DNA from: JAENVU01 sp963765075
GTDB lineage: Bacteria > Actinomycetota > Acidimicrobiia > IMCC26256 > JAENVU01
Direction of reading: 5' to 3'
Length of the DNA: 64,000 nucleotides
NCBI GenBank assembly: GCA_963765075.1
Contig: CAVXVA010000007.1
Span: 124,001-188,000, forward strand
Position numbers and translations under genes: made by a program
The notes under the pieces: generated by a model
Told to the model about the DNA's origin: nothing
The model's database searches: none
What the model saw: the letters and a program-made list of their open reading frames with translations, nothing else
Part shown: positions 59,423-64,000 of the stretch, one piece after another
How positions within the stretch are numbered: the stretch's first letter is position 1
Layout of the letters: the number at the start of each line of letters is the position of its first letter

Positions 59423-60706
59423 ATGACCAACTCCACCGACGGCGCCGATGCCGCCCTGCGCACCTATAGCCAACTCGGAGGCGACGACATCTCCGATGCC
59501 GATCTCGTGCGGGCGGTGAGTCGACGGGTCGGTGTCCCCCGTTCCGATCCCGCCGATTCGTTCGTGCTCCACGCTCCCCTCGAGGTCCTGGCGCGGGCGG
59601 CACTCCTCCCGTGGGCCGCGCCCGACGCCCGCGGTCTCGCCCGCCTGCGGTTGGCCGCGCTGGTCGCACAGTTCGAGGGCCAGGCGCCGTTCACCCCGCC
59701 GCCGGACCCCGAGACGGGTGGGCAGCGCCAGTGCGTCGCTGCCCTCGCGAACGCCGTGGCGGCTGAGGATCTCGATGCCGCCGACCGTGCCGCACGGGCG
59801 GTGGCCCGTGAGATTCCGGCGTCGGCGCTCGCGGCGGCCGTGGGTGACGTGGTCATGCCGAGCCTGGCGGCCGCGGGTCACGCATCGATCTTCCTGTACC
59901 TGCTCCCGCGAGTCTCGCCACGCGGTGAGGTCTCCGCGGCGCTGCTGCGGCCGCTGGTCCGGGAGTTGGCCCGGTTCCCCCAACTCCGACTCGAATGGGT
60001 TCGCCACCGACCCCAGGCCGGTGGGTCGCCGGCCGCGCTGGCCGAGGCGTTGGCCGCGGTGCCGTCACTCGGAGTTCCCGGAAGCACGTTCATCTACCCG
60101 GTCATGCACCAGGTCGATGGCGACGTCGCACCGACGTTGATCGGACCGGCGATCGCGGGGGTGGATCCGGCCGCCGCGCGCGTCGTCCTCCTCCGGGCGG
60201 CGGCGCGGGCAATGGTGTTCGGGGCTCCGGAGCACGCGCCCTACGGGTGGAGCCACGCCCTGACGATGACGCAGGCCGCGGTCGAGATCGCGCCGCGGCT
60301 GGCGGATCCGTCGTTCGGCGTCGCCATCGCCGCGACCTACTTGAGTGGCTTCCTGGCCGCGTTGGCGACGGAACCGATTCCGACCACCGTCGAGTTGGAG
60401 TCGCCCGGAGGCACCTTCGCCAACGCGCTCGAGTCGGGGATGCGGGCGAGCGCCGCGCGCGCGTTTCACGCCGGTCCCGAGGAGTTCGACGCCATTCGGG
60501 CCGAGGTCGTCAGCCGAGCGGTCGTGCGCCACGATGCCCACCTGATCAAGTACACGCTGGCCTGCCTCGACGCGATGGCTGCCGACCCCGAGGCCGGGAA
60601 CATCTACCTGGCCGCAGCGGCCACGTTGCTCTCCTTCTGGACCGGGCCGGGTCACGAGGCGTTCGAGGCCGACGATCCCCTCGCCGACCTCGTGTCGGCC
60701 CATTGA
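59423..60706 (+). CDS. Questin-oxidase-like (DUF4243-type) helical protein, tentative
   Basis: A 427-residue, mainly helical soluble protein with recurring His-containing helices: FVLHAPLEVLARAALL, AAGHASIFLYLLPRV, APYGWSHALTMTQAAVE and HDAHLIKYTLACLDAM. This order resembles questin oxidases, Baeyer-Villiger-type enzymes on anthraquinones, but similarity is seen by eye only and needs a profile check. The promoter is SoxR/MerR-like, and SoxR of actinobacteria senses quinones, so a quinone-modifying enzyme would make sense (inference). Confidence 0.6.
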   Translation: MTNSTDGADAALRTYSQLGGDDISDADLVRAVSRRVGVPRSDPADSFVLHAPLEVLARAALLPWAAPDARGLARLRLAALVAQFEGQAPFTPPPDPETGGQRQCVAALANAVAAEDLDAADRAARAVAREIPASALAAAVGDVVMPSLAAAGHASIFLYLLPRVSPRGEVSAALLRPLVRELARFPQLRLEWVRHRPQAGGSPAALAEALAAVPSLGVPGSTFIYPVMHQVDGDVAPTLIGPAIAGVDPAAARVVLLRAAARAMVFGAPEHAPYGWSHALTMTQAAVEIAPRLADPSFGVAIAATYLSGFLAALATEPIPTTVELESPGGTFANALESGMRASAARAFHAGPEEFDAIRAEVVSRAVVRHDAHLIKYTLACLDAMAADPEAGNIYLAAAATLLSFWTGPGHEAFEADDPLADLVSAH

Positions 60707-60821
60707 CGTCAGCGCTCCGCTGCCGCGCCAGGTCAGGAACCGCCCCGTCGGAATCGGGTGAAGGATGAAGATCGCGTAGCGTCCCCGCCGACGTCATTGG
60801 CCGAACGTCGTGGGAGGACGC

Positions 60822-62747
60822 ATGGAGACCACCGACCGCAAGCCGGCGAGTGCCAGCACCGCAACGCTGAACGCCCAGCGCCGGAGCCTGGTACCCGGCA
60901 CCGAACTGGACTTCGAAGACGCCACACGCGGTCGGCTGCGGGGTCTCCCCGGGCCGACCGTGCACCCAGTCTGGGGACACGCGGTCTGGGATCCGGCCGA
61001 CTGGGACTTCATCACCGGCGAGGCACCCGACTCGGTGCATCCGAGTCTGTGGCGCCAGGCGCGACTCAACGCGATCCACGGCCTGTTCGAAGTCACCGAC
61101 GGCGTGTACCAAGTCCGCGGCGTCGACCTCTCCAACGTCACGTTCATCGCGGGCGAGTCGGGTTGGATCGTCATCGATCCCCTCACCGCGGCGGAGACTG
61201 CCGCGTTCGCGCTCGAACTCCTTCACCAACACTTCGCGCCACGACCGATCGCTGCGGTGATGTACACGCACAGCCACGTCGACCATTTCGGTGGCGTGCG
61301 GGGCATCATCACCGACGACGACGTGACGGGCGACGATGGGACCGGCGGTCGGGTTCCGGTCATCGCCCCGGTGGGGTTCCTCGAAGCCGCGATCAGTGAG
61401 AACGTGGTGGCCGGCCCGGCGATGCTGCGGCGCGCGAGTTTCATGTACGGCCGCCTCCTCCCCGGTGACGCGCTCGGCCACGTCGACTGTGGGCTCGGGA
61501 AGGCGATCCCGCTCCTGGGCACCAGCGGCCTGATTGCTCCGACGGTCGACATCACCCACACCGGCCAAGAGCTCACCATCGACGGGGTCCGGTTTCGATT
61601 CCAGTACACGCCCGATACCGAGGCCCCGGCGGAGATGAACATCTTCCTGCCCGACCGGCGCGTGCTGTGCATGGCCGAGAACTGTGCCTCCACGCTGCAC
61701 AACGTCTACACGCCGCGTGGCGCGCAGATTCGCGACTCGTTGGCGTGGAGCAAGTACATCCACGAGTCGATCGAGTTGTTCGCGGCGGAGACCGACATCG
61801 TCTTCATGAGCCACCATTGGCCGCGGTTCGGTTCCGAGGCGGCCCGCCGGTTCATGGAGGAACAGCGCGACGTCTACCGCTGGATCCACGACCAGACGAT
61901 GCGGCGCGCCAATCACGGCGAGACCGCGCTCGAGATCGCGGAGGTGCTCACGGGTCCGCCGGGCCTCGACGATCGGTCGCACCTGCGCGGCTACTACGGC
62001 ACCCTCAGCCACAACGCCAAGGCCGTCTATCAGCGCTATCTCGGCTGGTTCGATGCCAATCCGGCGCATCTGAACCCGCTCCCGCCGACCGAAGCCGGCA
62101 TCCACTACGTGGCGGGTATGGGCGGAGCCGATGCGGTGATCGACCAGGCTCGCGCCAGCATCGCCAACGGCGAGTACCGCTGGGCGGCTCAGTTGCTCGA
62201 TCACCTCGTGTTCGCCGAACCCGATCGTCGGGACGCGCAACTCCTCCAGGCCGACGTCTTCGAACAACTCGGGTACCGCAGCGAATCCGGCCCCTGGCGC
62301 GACTTCTACCTGACCGGCGCACACGAACTGCGCAACGGCACGACCCGCATCGGTGGATCCTTTGCCTCCAACATCGACGTGCTCCGTGCGATGACCACGG
62401 AGATGCTGGTCGATCTGATCGGGGTTCGGCTGAACGGCGATATCGTCGGCACGAGAGCGATCCGCGCCAACCTCACCATCACGGATCGCGACGACGGTGG
62501 CGCGATCGGCATCGAGCACGGAGCGCTCCACTTCACCGCCGGCACACTCCATCCCGATCCACACTTCTCGATCGAGGTCTCGCATCTCGGGTTCGCGTTC
62601 CTGGCCAGTGGTGCACGCGGCCCGAACGACACCGACGCCGACGCCGAGACGCCGACTGTCTCCGGCGACCGCGCACTCTTCGACGAGTTCTTCTCGGTGA
62701 TGCTCGATACGTTCGACTCCAGCTTCGCGATCCTCACGGCCGACTGA
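60822..62747 (+). CDS. Alkyl sulfatase (SdsA1/BDS1-type metallo-beta-lactamase-fold)
   Basis: A 641-residue enzyme. Zinc motif TH150-S-H152-V-D154-H155 in MYTHSHVDHFGG, then CMAENCASTLHN, FMSHHWPRFG for further ligands, an alkyl-sulfatase dimerisation helix domain (about 370-500) and a C-terminal SCP2-like lipid-binding domain. It would hydrolyse long-chain alkyl sulfates such as SDS to alcohol and sulfate. No signal peptide, unlike secreted SdsA1. GGAGG 5 nt before ATG 60822 decides the start. Confidence 0.9.
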   Translation: METTDRKPASASTATLNAQRRSLVPGTELDFEDATRGRLRGLPGPTVHPVWGHAVWDPADWDFITGEAPDSVHPSLWRQARLNAIHGLFEVTDGVYQVRGVDLSNVTFIAGESGWIVIDPLTAAETAAFALELLHQHFAPRPIAAVMYTHSHVDHFGGVRGIITDDDVTGDDGTGGRVPVIAPVGFLEAAISENVVAGPAMLRRASFMYGRLLPGDALGHVDCGLGKAIPLLGTSGLIAPTVDITHTGQELTIDGVRFRFQYTPDTEAPAEMNIFLPDRRVLCMAENCASTLHNVYTPRGAQIRDSLAWSKYIHESIELFAAETDIVFMSHHWPRFGSEAARRFMEEQRDVYRWIHDQTMRRANHGETALEIAEVLTGPPGLDDRSHLRGYYGTLSHNAKAVYQRYLGWFDANPAHLNPLPPTEAGIHYVAGMGGADAVIDQARASIANGEYRWAAQLLDHLVFAEPDRRDAQLLQADVFEQLGYRSESGPWRDFYLTGAHELRNGTTRIGGSFASNIDVLRAMTTEMLVDLIGVRLNGDIVGTRAIRANLTITDRDDGGAIGIEHGALHFTAGTLHPDPHFSIEVSHLGFAFLASGARGPNDTDADAETPTVSGDRALFDEFFSVMLDTFDSSFAILTAD

Positions 62748-62753
62748 GCGCGC

Positions 62754-63653
62754 GTGATCTACACCACCTTGGAGGTGCGGCGCGACGGTCCGGTCGGGTG
62801 GTTGATCTTCGATCGGCCCGATGCCGGGAACGCGATGGATGCCACCATGCTCGACGAGTTGGAGGCGGCATGGTGTGAACTCGATGCGGACCCCGACGTC
62901 CGCGTCATCGTCAACACCGCGAACGGCACTGCGTTCCAGACCGGTCTCGACGTCCGCCAACTCGCGCAGGACCCCGACGCGCTGCGGGCGCAGTCCCGGC
63001 GGACGCGCGACGCGTCGTTGAAACTCACCGCATGGCACAACGCGGTGACCAAGCCGGTCATTGCCGCGGTCAACGGCGTGTGTGCGGGCGGCGGTCTGCA
63101 CTTCGTCGCGGATGCCGACATCGTGATCGCCAGTGCGAACGCGACGTTCCTGGATCCGCACGTGTCGGTCGGGCAGGTCTCGGCGTTCGAGACGATCGCG
63201 CTCGCGAAGCGTTCCCCGATGGAAGCGATCACCCGCATGGCGCTGATCGGCCGCTACGAGCGCATCGATGCGGCGCGCGCCTACGAACTGGGGATCATCT
63301 CCGAGGTCGTCGGGGACCCCGATGCGTTGCGGAGCCGCGCTGATGAGTTGGCCCGGACGATCGCCCGCAACTCCCCCGCCGCGATGGCCGCGACGAAGCG
63401 GGCGCTGTGGGGCGCGCTCGAACTGGGGCTCACCGACGCCGGACGGGCCGGCGCCGCGGAGATCGTGAGCATGTGGGGGCATCCGGACCAAGAGGAAGGG
63501 CCACGAGCCTTCGCCGAGAAGCGTGAGCCAAGGTGGGCACGCCCCGACGGCGCGCCCCGACGACCCCACACCGACGATGCCCCGCCGACGACCCCACGCC
63601 GACCTGGCCTGATCCGCCAGACTGACCCCACGATTCCACCGGAGGACCCATGA
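62754..63653 (+). CDS. Enoyl-CoA hydratase/isomerase family protein with a Pro-rich tail
   Basis: A 299-residue crotonase-fold enzyme: GTAFQTGLDVRQLAQD and AAVNGVCAGGGLHFVADAD are the oxyanion-hole segments. The last 35 residues (after EKREPRWARPDG) are Pro/Arg/Asp-rich from near-tandem DNA and are unlikely to be part of the fold. GTG 62754 starts 6 nt after the alkyl sulfatase stop, so translation is coupled. The stop overlaps the next gene (ATGA). Confidence 0.83.
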   Translation: MIYTTLEVRRDGPVGWLIFDRPDAGNAMDATMLDELEAAWCELDADPDVRVIVNTANGTAFQTGLDVRQLAQDPDALRAQSRRTRDASLKLTAWHNAVTKPVIAAVNGVCAGGGLHFVADADIVIASANATFLDPHVSVGQVSAFETIALAKRSPMEAITRMALIGRYERIDAARAYELGIISEVVGDPDALRSRADELARTIARNSPAAMAATKRALWGALELGLTDAGRAGAAEIVSMWGHPDQEEGPRAFAEKREPRWARPDGAPRRPHTDDAPPTTPRRPGLIRQTDPTIPPEDP

Positions 63654-64000
63654 CCGAGACCCCCACCCGTGCGCCCAAGGGCGATCTCGCCGCGTTCGAG
63701 AAGTACCAGTTCACCCACGACGGCGCGACCCACGACGTGTATCGGAAGGGCACCGGTCCCGTCGTCATGGTCATCACCGAGATGCCCGGGATGTCGCCGT
63801 TCGTGCTCGGGTTCGCGGAGCGGGTGGCGGCACTCGGGTTGACCGTGGTCTGCCCGAACCTCTTCGGCGAGGCGGGCCGCGATCCCTTCGTCGGGTCCAA
63901 GCTGTCCCAGGCCGGGTACATGCTGAGTTCGTGGTCCCGCGTCTGTATCAGCCGTGAGTTCACCTCGCTCGCCATCGGCCGCTCCTCACCGGTGGTGGGT
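63650..64000 (+). CDS. Dienelactone-hydrolase-family protein, partial
   Basis: The first 117 residues only; the gene continues past the window. VYRKGTGPVVMVITEMPGMS and ALGLTVVCPNLFGEAGRDPF match the start of dienelactone hydrolases, alpha/beta enzymes that open dienelactones or act as carboxylesterases. The nucleophile Cys elbow lies outside. GGAGGA 3 nt upstream of ATG 63650 and the ATGA overlap with the enoyl-CoA hydratase gene place it in the alkyl sulfatase operon. Confidence 0.78.
   Translation, partial: MTETPTRAPKGDLAAFEKYQFTHDGATHDVYRKGTGPVVMVITEMPGMSPFVLGFAERVAALGLTVVCPNLFGEAGRDPFVGSKLSQAGYMLSSWSRVCISREFTSLAIGRSSPVVG

Noticed and set aside
60546..63569. A 1,007-codon open frame opposite the alkyl sulfatase and enoyl-CoA hydratase genes
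   Set aside because: High-GC antisense shadow: no recognisable domain, Arg/Val-rich mix, and the + strand genes have clear motifs.
63540..63640. Tandem CCGACGACCCCAC units as a functional repeat
   Set aside because: Two imperfect copies coding a Pro-rich tail; too little to claim more than local slippage.
1..64000. tRNA, rRNA, CRISPR arrays, insertion sequences, integrases, phage genes
   Set aside because: None seen by eye: no cloverleaf arms, no regular spaced repeats, no transposase or integrase motifs.
48000..64000. Recent horizontal transfer of the catabolic region
   Set aside because: Base composition and start-site style look like the rest of the window and no mobility gene or att repeat is present.

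Overview
High-GC DNA (roughly two thirds G+C or more) with dense, short-spaced genes, many GTG/TTG starts, 4-nt ATGA/GTGA overlaps and many start codons lying 6-9 nt after a TAnnnT-type -10 box (leaderless transcripts). Together with a fused FbiC (coenzyme F420), a DUF2510 protein, a TIGR03086 protein, a SoxR with an iron-sulfur motif and small CtaA/CtaB proteins, this points to an actinobacterium. An Acidimicrobiia-type member is my best guess, but it is an inference. There is no rRNA, tRNA, CRISPR array, transposase, integrase or phage gene. No gene-free stretch exceeds about 200 bp.

Layout. 1-4,265: acyl-CoA ligase fragment, GT2 glycosyltransferase, NagA-like deacetylase, FIST protein, quinone oxidoreductase. 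4,446-8,983: pentose-phosphate genes tkt, tal and pgl with a mismatch DNA glycosylase. 9,062-13,567: fbiC, a PfkB sugar/nucleoside kinase and a LOG-family protein. 14,174-17,955: leftward glcDEF-type glycolate oxidase operon ending in a 66-residue helical protein. 18,086-23,682: Cys-rich conserved protein, gamma-carbonic anhydrase, dCMP deaminase, SDR, GroES-like protein, ctaB, a TlpA-type thioredoxin and a secreted metalloprotease. 24,243-31,568: ABC exporter with a polyprenyl synthase, RmuC/FxsA, and an ECF sigma factor overlapping a membrane-anchored beta-propeller protein. 31,712-43,508: lipoprotein amidohydrolase, fatty-acid-type SDR/ECH genes, 5'-3' exonuclease, NlpC/P60 endopeptidase, ctaA, PhoX-like protein and two catabolic genes. 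43,516-47,815: a GH43-like anchored protein with a paralogous partner, ApbE, an EthD-type protein and AqpZ. 47,894-64,000: catabolic region with PhyH and FadH-like oxidoreductase diverging from TetR and a carotenoid-cleavage-type dioxygenase, then P450, acyl-CoA ligase, 2,4-dienoyl-CoA reductase-like SDR, enoyl-CoA hydratases, SoxR with a divergent questin-oxidase-like gene, an alkyl sulfatase and a dienelactone hydrolase.

Three regulatory arrangements stand out. A 36-bp near-perfect palindrome between the FadH-like and TetR genes carries TTGACA-N17-GACAGT on both strands. A SoxR/MerR-type promoter with a 19-bp spacer and a dyad drives the questin-oxidase-like gene. Two divergent pairs (mug/pgl and CMD/hydrolase) have intergenic gaps of only 18-22 bp with overlapping -10 boxes.

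Data quality: seven genes contain eight small frame breaks while both flanks remain well conserved, and glcD lacks a normal start codon in frame. This pattern fits indel errors in the assembly better than gene decay, and each frameshifted entry gives the probable repair.
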